A stretch of 64,000 bases of DNA from an uncultured Prevotellaceae bacterium (GTDB lineage: Bacteria > Bacteroidota > Bacteroidia > Bacteroidales > Muribaculaceae): positions 41,392 through 105,391 of the forward strand of contig ONKD01000014.1 of assembly GCA_900318345.1 (NCBI GenBank), read 5' to 3'. Numbering within the stretch: the first letter of the stretch is position 1; each line of letters starts with the position of its first letter. The notes below the pieces were generated by a model. The model was not told the DNA's origin. It saw nothing but the letters and a program-made list of their open reading frames with translations, and ran no database searches. The translations under genes and the position numbers were made by a program. This document shows positions 7,911 to 15,855 of the stretch, piece by piece.

Positions 7911-10223
7911 ATGAAAAAGTATAGGTCACTATTAATACTATTCGTATTTATTGTTTTTGGCATTAACGCTCAGACGCAGACGGGGTATGTCAAGACGCGA
8001 GGGAGGCTTGTTAATGGTCAGGTGGTGGCTGGGCAGCGGCTGTCAGGCGTGACGGTGCAGGTTAAGGGACGCAATGCTGTTGTGTCTAAGGCCAATGGCA
8101 CGTTTTCTTTCCCTGTCCCTGCCAACTGGTTCGTTGTTCAGAGTGTGAAGAAGCAAGGCTACGTGCTCGTTGACCCTGAGGTCACAGCCAGACAATACTC
8201 TTATTCTTCAAATCCTCTGATTCTTGTGCTTGAAACGCCTAGTCAACGAATTAGCGACAAGTTGGAAACCGAACGCAAACTAAGGAGGACCCTGAACCGA
8301 CAGCGGCAGCAACAGGAAGATGAGATTGAACGTTTGAAGGAACAGAACAAGTTGACAGAAAACCAATACCATCAAGCATTACATGAATTATATGCCGAGC
8401 AGGATAAGAGCATGAATCTGGTGTCACAGATGGCCGAGCGTTACTCTAGGATTGACTTTGATCAATTGGATGAGTTCAACCGTCGCGTCAGCGAGTGCAT
8501 CATTGAGGGGCGGCTTACCGAAGCAGATTCGCTGATTAAATCTAAAGGCGATCTCAAGGAGCGAATTGCTACCCACAACAAGCACCATGAGGCCAACGTG
8601 GAGGCCCGCAAGCACCTTGAGGACAGCGAGGCCATGGAAATCAAAGACCGCGAAGACCTCGCCCAGGACTGCTACAGCCAGTTCCTTATCCACAAACTGC
8701 AGCACCACCCCGATTCCGCCGCCTACTACATTGAACAACGCGCCCTATTAGACACCACCAACATCGATTGGCTATGTGAAGCTGCTAATTACTTTAAAGA
8801 GAGTGGAAAATATGATAAGGCATTAACCTTGTTTTTGATAGGGCATAATCAATCCGATGTCCACAATGATGCCGATTTACTCAAAAATGCGGCAGAGATG
8901 TATTCTCGTCTTGGATATGATAACAAAGCTATTCCATTATTTGAGGAAGCTATTGAAAGATACAAGGATTTGGCTTCGGACTCAACTATTTTGCTGTTTA
9001 ATCTATATAATTGCTACTCACGTTTAGGTACATGTAATGCTTTGGATCCTTTGGATCCATCAAAAAGAGAAAAAGCGAATTATTACTATAAACTGAGTCA
9101 TGATTTAGAGTATAGAATTGATAGTTTATTTGCTTCTGATTATCTTGACTTAGAGAGTTATTCTCTAATACAAGATCAGACTTTTGGTAATGATAATGCA
9201 ATAAAGTATTATAAAAGAATACTTGAGGCAATGGAAGCAAAATATGGTAGAATGAGCATTGAAGTCGCAAATCAATATCGGAAAATTGCTCTTGCTTCCG
9301 GACTAAGCGGATTACCAAAAAATGATATTACAGATGCCCTTGACTACTATGAAACAGCATTCGATATCTTCAGTAAAATAGACAGCTTGAATCCTGCGTT
9401 TGGTGACTGTTATCGTGAGTTAGCCATGCTTTATCGTTACCAACGTGATCGAGGCAAAATGAAGGTCATCGATTGTCATGAAAAATACATTGCTATATAT
9501 ACGATGAACTACGGTAAATATCATCCTAGTTTTTATAGCATATATTTAGAGTTAGCTGATAAATACTCATCTATAGGCAATGACACAATGGCTCTTCAAA
9601 ATCTCAACAATGCAGTTGAATTGAAAATGAAACTGTATGGCGATAGTGCTGATATTGCATCGGCTTATTTTAGAATAGCAGGTATATATGAGCGACGAAA
9701 TAATGATTCTATAGCCTTAAAGTATTTTCTTTTAGCATTAGATAACTCCCAAAAATGGGCAGAAAAGACTTCCCAAGAACGAGACCGGCGCAACATTGCT
9801 GCTTATGAAGATCGACTGGCCAGTTTTTATTTTCGTCATCACAATTATGAGTCTGCTTTAGAGCTATTCTTGAACTTGCCATATGAAACATATAAATCGG
9901 ATATTGCATATGGTAAGATAGGCTTATGTTACATTGCTCTCTCCGATACATGTACCGGGTTGGATTATCTTTTTAGTACCTTTGAGTCATTTCAAGAGAA
10001 GTTAAAAGATGGTTTCCCCGATGACATAAAGGATCAGATTGAGAACAGCATTAAACTGAAGCAGAGTGGCTTTTGTCATGAATCTTTGCATTCAGTTTTG
10101 AAAATTCTTGAAAATTTAAATGTGGATGATGGGCAGATTGGTTCTTATGGAGCGACTCTCGACGATATACAACGTAGTATAACTAAACTAAGAGAAGCTC
10201 TATTACAAGTTTTAAATGAATGA
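7911..10223 (+). CDS. Exported TPR protein with carboxypeptidase-regulatory-like domain (paralogue 2)
   Basis: 770 residues. A signal peptide (MKKYRSLLILFVFIVFGINAQ) is followed by a beta-sandwich module (about 22-105: GYVKTRGR, GVTVQVKGRN, ANGTFSFPV, KKQGYVLVD), a coiled coil (about 110-245) and degenerate TPR units (about 260-700). The N-terminal 280 residues match paralogue 1 motif for motif (RYSRIDFDQLDEFNRRVSECI against RYAMTDYKGISEINRQIQECI; both have ADSLIxSKGD). The C-terminal repeats are divergent. Base composition drops sharply near 8760, where the conserved part ends. It lies 58 bp after paralogue 1 and 31 bp before the TIR gene, so the three are likely co-transcribed. Confidence 0.75.
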   Translation: MKKYRSLLILFVFIVFGINAQTQTGYVKTRGRLVNGQVVAGQRLSGVTVQVKGRNAVVSKANGTFSFPVPANWFVVQSVKKQGYVLVDPEVTARQYSYSSNPLILVLETPSQRISDKLETERKLRRTLNRQRQQQEDEIERLKEQNKLTENQYHQALHELYAEQDKSMNLVSQMAERYSRIDFDQLDEFNRRVSECIIEGRLTEADSLIKSKGDLKERIATHNKHHEANVEARKHLEDSEAMEIKDREDLAQDCYSQFLIHKLQHHPDSAAYYIEQRALLDTTNIDWLCEAANYFKESGKYDKALTLFLIGHNQSDVHNDADLLKNAAEMYSRLGYDNKAIPLFEEAIERYKDLASDSTILLFNLYNCYSRLGTCNALDPLDPSKREKANYYYKLSHDLEYRIDSLFASDYLDLESYSLIQDQTFGNDNAIKYYKRILEAMEAKYGRMSIEVANQYRKIALASGLSGLPKNDITDALDYYETAFDIFSKIDSLNPAFGDCYRELAMLYRYQRDRGKMKVIDCHEKYIAIYTMNYGKYHPSFYSIYLELADKYSSIGNDTMALQNLNNAVELKMKLYGDSADIASAYFRIAGIYERRNNDSIALKYFLLALDNSQKWAEKTSQERDRRNIAAYEDRLASFYFRHHNYESALELFLNLPYETYKSDIAYGKIGLCYIALSDTCTGLDYLFSTFESFQEKLKDGFPDDIKDQIENSIKLKQSGFCHESLHSVLKILENLNVDDGQIGSYGATLDDIQRSITKLREALLQVLNE

Positions 10224-10254
10224 CCTCCACGAGGGTCAAACCTGAATATATTGT

Positions 10255-11433
10255 ATGGAAGAGAATGCTCCAAAAAAAAATGTCGAACAAGGGCAGGAGT
10301 ATAAGTTTTATGCCTTTATCAGTTATAACTCCAGGGACACGGAGTGGGGCAAGCGGGTGCAGCGCAAGTTGGAGCATTACCGCATGCCGTCGACGTTGTG
10401 TCGTGAACGAGGGTGGAAACGGACGCCCATCCGCCCGGTGTTCTTTGCTCCGACAGACATCCAACCCGGTGGCTTGAGTGACGAACTCAAGGAGCGGTTG
10501 CGGGCATCCAAGAACCTGATCGTCATCTGTTCGCCCCACTCGGCTCAATCAGAGTGGGTGGGCAAGGAGATTGAGTATTTCCATAGCCTAGGCCGTACTG
10601 ACCACATCCACTTCTTCATTGTGGACGGCGTGCCCCACAGCGGCAATCCCGATACCGAGTGCTTTAATCCCGTAGTAGAACAGCTCGGTTTGCCCGAGAT
10701 CCTGGGAGCCAACATCCACGAGAAGAACTACCGCTGGCCGTGGATGAACAAGGAACGGGCCTACGTCCAACTGGTTTCCAAACTGCTGGGCGTTGAGTTC
10801 GACAGCATCTGGCAACGCCACAAGCGCCGCCTCATTACCCGCCTTATCACTTGGACTGTTGCCGCTGTCGCTATGCTGGCGGCATGGGCATGGGTATGGG
10901 CAGTCAATCAGCCGTTTGACGCCCGTGTGGGGCTAAACGAGGTATCCTTCCACAACGACCAGTTGCCCCCACTAGAAGACGCCGTGGTGACTCTCACGCT
11001 TGACAATGAGACCAAAGCGGATACTATTCACACAATGGGCCAGAGCGCCATGTTCACCAACATCCCCCACACATTCCTCGGGCATCAAGTTCACATCACA
11101 TTCGCTGAACCGCAACACGACCCGCCCCGCTTCTTGCCAATCGACACCATCATTGTCCTAAAGCGAGAGATGGTTCTTGATATCAGGCGCGACCCCATGT
11201 ACTATGGTAATGTCCATTTTGGCCTTTGGGATCCTCATGCCGGGAAATACATCCCCAACACCCCAGTGGAGGTTGATGGCCATAAAACCGTTTCTGGCCA
11301 AGATGGCCAAGTGAGAGTCTTCATTCCACTTGAGAACCAACGGCCCGCTTATCATGTCAAGACGACGTTCCCCCTTGTTTGTGATACAATTTACATACCT
11401 TGTAGTGAAGATGTTGTCATCGAAAAACGATAG
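10255..11433 (+). CDS. TIR-domain membrane protein
   Basis: 392 residues. Residues 16-120 form a bacterial TIR domain (YKFYAFISYNSRDTEW, KNLIVICSPHSAQSEWVGKEIEYF). Glu105 follows Ser99 and Trp101 in the SxWxxxE arrangement that holds the catalytic glutamate in NAD-cleaving TIR proteins. A basic stretch (RHKRRL) and a single membrane span (about 194-217, rich in Ala and Trp) follow. The last 170 residues look like two beta-rich exported domains. The topology would put the TIR domain in the cytosol with an exported sensor domain. The two exported TPR proteins upstream are candidate partners. NADase activity is inferred from the motif only; TIR domains may instead act as scaffolds. Confidence 0.8.
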   Translation: MEENAPKKNVEQGQEYKFYAFISYNSRDTEWGKRVQRKLEHYRMPSTLCRERGWKRTPIRPVFFAPTDIQPGGLSDELKERLRASKNLIVICSPHSAQSEWVGKEIEYFHSLGRTDHIHFFIVDGVPHSGNPDTECFNPVVEQLGLPEILGANIHEKNYRWPWMNKERAYVQLVSKLLGVEFDSIWQRHKRRLITRLITWTVAAVAMLAAWAWVWAVNQPFDARVGLNEVSFHNDQLPPLEDAVVTLTLDNETKADTIHTMGQSAMFTNIPHTFLGHQVHITFAEPQHDPPRFLPIDTIIVLKREMVLDIRRDPMYYGNVHFGLWDPHAGKYIPNTPVEVDGHKTVSGQDGQVRVFIPLENQRPAYHVKTTFPLVCDTIYIPCSEDVVIEKR

Positions 11434-11601
11434 ACGAGACCTTAATTCAACCCCTAAGAGAAAGTTAGACCATTATCGAAATGGCCATCCATGCCATCGC
11501 AGAGGACAAACAAGGTCCTCTTGCTCGGAATCTCAATGATTCCGCAACAGTCCTCGTTATTTTCTCGTGGGCCTATCTCAGAAAACTGAATGTATCTCAT
11601 C
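11434..11601. other. Convergent intergenic region with hairpin
   Basis: The region lies between the TIR gene (plus) and the last gene of the NAD operon (minus). It contains a 7-bp stem, AGAGGAC (11501-11507) with GTCCTCT (11515-11521), that could act as a weak bidirectional terminator, though no strong T-run follows it. Confidence 0.35.
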
Positions 11602-12141
11602 TTACTCAAAGTAGTACAGATTGCTGTAATTGAAAGTGGTCAATTCGGACTTGACATCGTCCAGTTCCTTCATTCGCATGGGAGTATCCTTCAGACCATA
11701 TCGCTCAATACAGTCTCTCAGGCGCTGAGTGAATTTCACCATTTCCACGTCAATTTCCTCTTTGGTTGTTGTGATGCCGTTGTCAATTGCTTCCTGCAAC
11801 TCCGAGATAATCATTCCCGAAAAAAAGCCATGAAGGTTGTATTGCTCGGCAAATAGATTAGCGTAACACCAGATACAGATGCAGGTCTTGGAACGTAGGA
11901 ATTGGACATAGCGGCCATCCACCATAAAACGCCTATAGATGCCATCTTTATCAGGCACCGAGAACAAGCCATACTGATTACCATGACCAAGCATGAGCAC
12001 CGTGTCAGTCTCGCGGATGGCCCGTTGGACTGCACTATTGGTACTTGATTCAGTGATATGCATAGAGATATCCCTTCGCTGCTCATAAAGAAGCGAAAGG
12101 AACTGGGTAGTAGGGTCGTTCGCGTGTATTACTGTCATCAT
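11602..12141 (-). CDS. Unknown protein with clan-CD (caspase/CHAT-like) features
   Basis: 179 residues, no signal peptide. Family not recognised. The order of motifs suggests a caspase-like fold: a hydrophobic strand ending in a His-Gly pair (DTVLMLGHGNQYGLFS, about residues 46-61), then about 30 residues later a second strand ending in cysteine (TCICIWCYANLFA), then GFFSGMIISE. Clan CD peptidases place their catalytic His-Gly and Cys after such strands. It is the last gene of the minus-strand operon that starts at 15409, 36 bp after the zinc-binding small protein. The start could also be the next Met, one codon later. The function is not established. Confidence 0.6.
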   Translation of the reverse strand: MMTVIHANDPTTQFLSLLYEQRRDISMHITESSTNSAVQRAIRETDTVLMLGHGNQYGLFSVPDKDGIYRRFMVDGRYVQFLRSKTCICIWCYANLFAEQYNLHGFFSGMIISELQEAIDNGITTTKEEIDVEMVKFTQRLRDCIERYGLKDTPMRMKELDDVKSELTTFNYSNLYYFE

Positions 12142-12177
12142 AAAATGTGTTTATTTTTCAGTTGATAGTTGTTTGTT

Positions 12178-12504
12178 TCATGCTTCATCATTAGGGCCAG
12201 TAACATGAATCTCCACATTGTCAATGCCACCGCCAAAGAATTGAAGGTTCATGATCTTGAGGAATGATGGTGTAATGACTATTCCGCAGTCATCACCGAT
12301 TACAGAATCAATGCCGCAATTGGGACAAAGACCTGTTCGATCACCTCTACCATCGCAGTCACACCAATTCGTAACTTCCTCGGGGCTGAAAAGGCTTCCA
12401 CAATGGAAACAACCACACTGTTGACTGTTCTTAATCTGTTGCTCGTTGCGGAAAGTGCTGTGGTGCAAGCTATAAAGCATGCTCTTGATTTCTTCTTTAG
12501 TCAT
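12178..12504 (-). CDS. Small cysteine-rich (zinc-binding) protein
   Basis: 108 residues. The central part has CGCFHCG, WCDCDG and LCPNCGIDSV, six or more cysteines in CxxC-like pairs that probably bind zinc. The LCPNCGIDSVIGD stretch resembles a widespread family of small conserved bacterial proteins of unknown function. It lies fifth in the NAD/ADP-ribose operon, between two unknown genes. No catalytic motif was recognised. Confidence 0.6.
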   Translation of the reverse strand: MTKEEIKSMLYSLHHSTFRNEQQIKNSQQCGCFHCGSLFSPEEVTNWCDCDGRGDRTGLCPNCGIDSVIGDDCGIVITPSFLKIMNLQFFGGGIDNVEIHVTGPNDEA

Positions 12505-12598
12505 ATTCTTTAGTTTCTAAAATTGTTACTTCAGATCTAATAGAGCGTAAAGTAACCTTAGATCTATCACAATCTATCGAAAAATGAAGCCACAAAAG

Positions 12599-13078
12599 CT
12601 ATTTAAGAACGATTTTCCAAAACTCACTGGCATCACCGCCGAATTCCTCGGTCAGCAGAGCCAGAAACAATGCGACATCGTGTTCATTGTCGGTGCTACC
12701 ATACTGTTCTTGTTCGCGATTCACCGTCAGTTCTGTTATTGTGTATTGTTCGCCACATTCTTCAAATTTAGCGACAAAGATACAAATCCCGGTCCAACTG
12801 CGATAATATCGGATGGTATCGTCGTCACAATACATGAACCAATGATCCTCCATTGCCGAAGGGATATGCCCCATTTTCACGATGTCCATAGCCTCACGTG
12901 AAATCACTACATCCATTGGGATGGTTGTATTGCTGTCAGGCATGGGCAGCGTTTTCCAACTGTCTTCAGTGGCCACCTCGGTCTTTTCGGGGATAGGGTT
13001 CTCGCCATTGAACCGCTTGGCGGAATTGCCAGCGCCCAACTTCCACATCATTAAAGCCTTAATTTTATCATTTGACAT
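12599..13078 (-). CDS. Hypothetical protein of the NAD/ADP-ribose operon
   Basis: 159 residues, cytosolic, family not named. Notable features are a Trp- and Tyr-rich core (HWFMYCDDDTIRYYRSWTG, then ICIFVAKFEECG) and a VNREQEQYG stretch. It starts 13 bp downstream of the NrtR-like regulator gene. The 94 bp after it are the largest gap inside the operon. Confidence 0.55.
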   Translation of the reverse strand: MSNDKIKALMMWKLGAGNSAKRFNGENPIPEKTEVATEDSWKTLPMPDSNTTIPMDVVISREAMDIVKMGHIPSAMEDHWFMYCDDDTIRYYRSWTGICIFVAKFEECGEQYTITELTVNREQEQYGSTDNEHDVALFLALLTEEFGGDASEFWKIVLK

Positions 13079-13091
13079 AGTAATATCGTGT

Positions 13092-13790
13092 TTAAAACTC
13101 CAATCTAAATCCTTTTTGTTTCAACTCATCATATTTCTTTGGGTTGAACTTGAAGAGAAACGCTTCTTTCTTGGGTGAGTTGAAGACCGTTTCGTCTAAC
13201 TGTGTGAGAATCTCAAGATGTTTCATCTTGTTATAGAAGTTGCGGCGATCAAATTTCACGTCTAGAATGGCCTCATAGAGGAGCTGAAGCTCCTTGACCG
13301 TGAATTTATCTGGCAGCAATTCAAAACCGATGGGCTCAAAATGAATCTGTTTACGCAGTTCTGTCAAAGCCTTCCTGAAAATCAAGTCGTGGTCAAACGC
13401 CAATGACGGCACTTCATCCATTGCGAACCATGATGCCCTGGCAGCATCATCACCGCCTTTTACCTCCTGCATTCTTACAAGCGCATAATAGGCTACTGTC
13501 ACGACGCGTTCCCTCGGATCTCGCTTGGGATCAGAGAAGGTATGGAATTGTTTGATGTAAGCACCTTCCAGTCCAGTCTCTTCCTGTAACTCCCTCATTG
13601 CACACGCCTCGGCTGACTCATCCATTCTCAAGAAGCCGCCTGGAAATGCCCATCGTCCCTTGAAAGGTTCAATGCCTCGCTCGACAAGCAGCACTTTCAG
13701 TTTTGTGCCATCAAATCCGAAAATCACACAGTCGGTCGTGACGCTCGGATGTGGATACTCATAGGTGTAAGTTCCTTTTATCTGTTCCAT
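13092..13790 (-). CDS. nrtR: NrtR-type Nudix transcriptional regulator
   Basis: About 232 residues. The N-terminal Nudix domain has an intact Nudix box at about residues 52-74 (GGFLRMDESAEACAMREL then QEETGL), so hydrolase activity may be retained. The C-terminal third (LLPDKFTVKELQLLYEAI ... KMKHLEIL) is the winged-helix DNA-binding part of the NrtR/YrfA group. NrtR proteins bind ADP-ribose and repress NAD-metabolism genes. The gene sits third in an operon headed by an NMNAT-NADAR fusion, whose promoter carries two palindromes that are good candidate binding sites. The ATG at 13790 is preferred over the GTG one codon upstream. Confidence 0.85.
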   Translation of the reverse strand: MEQIKGTYTYEYPHPSVTTDCVIFGFDGTKLKVLLVERGIEPFKGRWAFPGGFLRMDESAEACAMRELQEETGLEGAYIKQFHTFSDPKRDPRERVVTVAYYALVRMQEVKGGDDAARASWFAMDEVPSLAFDHDLIFRKALTELRKQIHFEPIGFELLPDKFTVKELQLLYEAILDVKFDRRNFYNKMKHLEILTQLDETVFNSPKKEAFLFKFNPKKYDELKQKGFRLEF

Positions 13791-13802
13791 CACTTGTAGT
13801 AT

Positions 13803-14354
13803 TTACATCGTACTTCTTAACCAATCACGTACTTCCATCAAGGCGCATCCCAGCAGGTTCTCACCTTTCCATTGATCAACAGTACCCTTCATAGCCGTTT
13901 CCCTATCTAGGCCGATACCCCAAATCTTATCATAAGGGCTAGCTTCAACCAAAATGGCATCACTGGTGGAGAGCAGAAATTCTTTTAGTTCTGGATTCTG
14001 TCCGAACTTGGCTTTGTTTCCCACCACTACGATGTCATATTTTTTGGCATCCCATAACTCAGGGTTAAAGCCATGAACTTTCCTGCCAAGCTTCTTGTGG
14101 TCAGATGGGCAGTACGCCGTCATTATTTCACGGTGAACCTCGTCATCACCAAATAGCAGAGCCTTGCTAGCCATCATAAACTGTTCGGTAGTATGATAGC
14201 ACACGCCATTCACCGCAAAATAGCAATCATACCACTGGCTGAGACATGTAGCAGTCATCTTCTTGGGATTAGGCGAATGTCCCCAGAAGTAGATAATCGT
14301 CGTGTCAGGATTCCTGTGAACGATTTGCCTGATAGTTTCAATATTATATCTCAT
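13803..14354 (-). CDS. NADAR-domain protein (YbiA/DUF1768 family)
   Basis: 183 residues, essentially one NADAR domain: IIYFWGHSP, LSQWYDCYFAVNGVCYHTTEQFMMASKALLFGD, KYDIVVVGNKAKFGQNPELKEFLL, IWGIGLD and WKGENLLGCALMEVRDWL. NADAR proteins act on ADP-ribose-linked N-glycosidic bonds; members have been linked to riboflavin-intermediate hydrolysis and to removal of ADP-ribose from guanine. It lies 2 bp after the NMNAT-NADAR fusion gene, so the operon encodes two NADAR domains. Which substrate this copy uses cannot be read from the sequence. Confidence 0.88.
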   Translation of the reverse strand: MRYNIETIRQIVHRNPDTTIIYFWGHSPNPKKMTATCLSQWYDCYFAVNGVCYHTTEQFMMASKALLFGDDEVHREIMTAYCPSDHKKLGRKVHGFNPELWDAKKYDIVVVGNKAKFGQNPELKEFLLSTSDAILVEASPYDKIWGIGLDRETAMKGTVDQWKGENLLGCALMEVRDWLRSTM

Positions 14355-14356
14355 TT

Positions 14357-15409
14357 CTATGTCTCCTTATCTCTGATGCTCATTAATATTTCGCCTAAAT
14401 GATTTTCTCCTTGCCAGCTGTATAAGTCCACTCCCCAAAAAGTGTCTTGCTTGGTTCCGTTGATGAGAATACGGTTCCCAGTATTTTTCAACCTTTTCAT
14501 CAGATTAGGATTTTGACCAAATTTCGCCTTGAGAATAGACTCCATAATGTTGAGGCGGGCTTCTTCCCAACCAGGGTGCGGAATCTGTTCTTTTCCCAAT
14601 AATATCGTTTTGTTGACAGAACAATTGGCATAAACTTTCCGTTCTGCCTCATCCTCGCATTTGGATGATTGAAACGCCGCCTCTGCAGTTTGATACTCTC
14701 CTCCTTGCCAAGTGAACCTGCAACTGAAGCGGTTGTTGAGATAGTCATACTCGCCTTTGAACTTGGTAATCATATCGGGAAAAACAGCAGGTGTTAATCC
14801 TTTGAACAATTCCCAAACTCCAGAGCAAAGCAAATCTTGACTAGCCTCGCCTGATAGCATTCGATTCCTGACCATGGATGAGCTGATGGTCTCGAGACCA
14901 TCAGGTTGAGGCAGAACCACAATGCGTTCAAGAAAATGTGATAGCACGTCGTTACTTTTCAAAATCGTTTCAAGCTCCACGTCCTCGCGAGAATAGAGTA
15001 TGACATTAAACATGTTCAAGAAGTCTCTATTCTCAGTTAAGTGGACAAGCAGGTCTAACTTGTCAGCGCCCATCACGAAGTACAATTCGGCGTCGGGATA
15101 CATTTTTTGTAGCTCCTGCATCGTATCAACGGTTCTTGCCGCAATGGTACCGATTTCAATCTCACTCACTGTCATGCGCTCATCAGTGCACATGGCCTGG
15201 AGCATTCTAACGCGTAGTTCTGGCGATAGCACAACTGGAGGATGACTATGGCGCATTTTGCGCTTCAGATAGGCATCACTTACTGGAACAAAAATGCCGA
15301 CTTCTGCTCCAAGCGCATTAAGAGCCTTCTCCATCAGTCTGTAATGTGCTAGTGTTGGCGGATTGAAACTCCCGCCCAGAACAACGATTTTTCTTTTCTT
15401 GTCTACCAT
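14357..15409 (-). CDS. Nicotinate/nicotinamide-nucleotide adenylyltransferase-like domain fused to NADAR
   Basis: 350 residues. Residues about 6-205 form a nucleotidyltransferase of the NadD type: GGSFNPPTLAH near the N-terminus (the G-x-F-x-P-x-x-x-H signature), VMGADKLD in the middle, and ISSSMVRNRML near 175, matching the C-terminal ISSTxIR motif. Residues about 215-350 form a NADAR domain (FKGEYDYLNNRFSC, YQTAEAAFQSSKCED, AKFGQNPNLMKRL, FWGVDLY, WQGENHLGEILMSIRD). One protein therefore joins an NAD-making adenylyltransferase to an ADP-ribose-processing domain. It is the first gene of the operon, directly behind the NrtR-like operators. Whether it replaces the housekeeping NadD is unknown. 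Confidence 0.85.
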   Translation of the reverse strand: MVDKKRKIVVLGGSFNPPTLAHYRLMEKALNALGAEVGIFVPVSDAYLKRKMRHSHPPVVLSPELRVRMLQAMCTDERMTVSEIEIGTIAARTVDTMQELQKMYPDAELYFVMGADKLDLLVHLTENRDFLNMFNVILYSREDVELETILKSNDVLSHFLERIVVLPQPDGLETISSSMVRNRMLSGEASQDLLCSGVWELFKGLTPAVFPDMITKFKGEYDYLNNRFSCRFTWQGGEYQTAEAAFQSSKCEDEAERKVYANCSVNKTILLGKEQIPHPGWEEARLNIMESILKAKFGQNPNLMKRLKNTGNRILINGTKQDTFWGVDLYSWQGENHLGEILMSIRDKET

Positions 15410-15412
15410 ATC

Positions 15413-15431
15413 TTGTGTAAATTTTACGCAA
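15413..15431. promoter_or_regulatory. Candidate NrtR operator 1
   Basis: TTGTGTAAATTTTACGCAA is a near-perfect 19-bp palindrome placed 4 bp before the start codon of the NMNAT-NADAR gene, overlapping the end of the -7 box. A near-identical inverted copy lies 53 bp upstream. Its position and the NrtR gene in the same operon support autoregulation. Confidence 0.7.
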
Positions 15432-15460
15432 AAGTACTACCGTTATTTCAATCCACCAAA
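15429..15460 (-). promoter_or_regulatory. Promoter of the NAD/ADP-ribose operon
   Basis: On the minus strand, TTTG (15457-15460), 20 bp, then TACTTTTG (15429-15436) matches the Bacteroidetes -33/-7 consensus. The two candidate NrtR operators bracket it. Confidence 0.65.
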
Positions 15461-15465
15461 TTTTC

Positions 15466-15484
15466 TTGCGTAAATTTTACACAA
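15466..15484. promoter_or_regulatory. Candidate NrtR operator 2
   Basis: TTGCGTAAATTTTACACAA is the near-identical inverted copy of operator 1, just upstream of the -33 element. Two sites flanking a promoter suggest occlusion or looping by a dimeric repressor. Confidence 0.7.
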
Positions 15485-15584
15485 ATATTTTTATAATCCG
15501 ATGCAACATTTGGCTCGATTGGAGAAATAGGTGGTCAAACGGCTAATGTAGCTATTGGCAGTTCTAAATTGTGCCAAAATGACA

Positions 15585-15855
15585 AAAGGGGGGTGTACAA
15601 CGGGGGAATAAAGTGGCAATAAAGAACTATAAATCATTGAAAAACATTGACTTGAAAATGAATCTATTGGAGCTGGAGGTTTTATCGAATGATATTACAT
15701 ACTAATCACATACTGATTGTATGATAGTATAAACTAATGAAAGTATTTGGTTGTCAGTAGATTGTAAATCAATGATTAGTTTGTCGTATCACACGATTAG
15801 TATGTTATATCCCGAAAGGGGGGAATACAAAACGGCCAGTTTCCCCCTTTTAAAC
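15585..15855. repeat. Att-like junction repeat, leftmost copy
   Basis: From 15668 the sequence reads TGGAGCTGGAGG (identical to the 3' end of ssrA) and continues for about 180 bp at high identity to 37448-37635. It has inverted arms CATACTAATC (15698-15707) and GATTAGTATG (15795-15804) and a terminator-like hairpin (GGGGGG ... CCCCC, about 15816-15850). The part before 15668 instead resembles 50450-50525. It therefore looks like a recombinant junction. Confidence 0.65.

Noticed and set aside
15816-15850. GGGGGG/CCCCC hairpins at 15.8, 28.5 and 37.6 kb considered as CRISPR or insertion-sequence ends
   Set aside because: There are only single copies per site, no regular spacing, no transposase and no target duplications; they fit terminator-like parts of the junction repeat.
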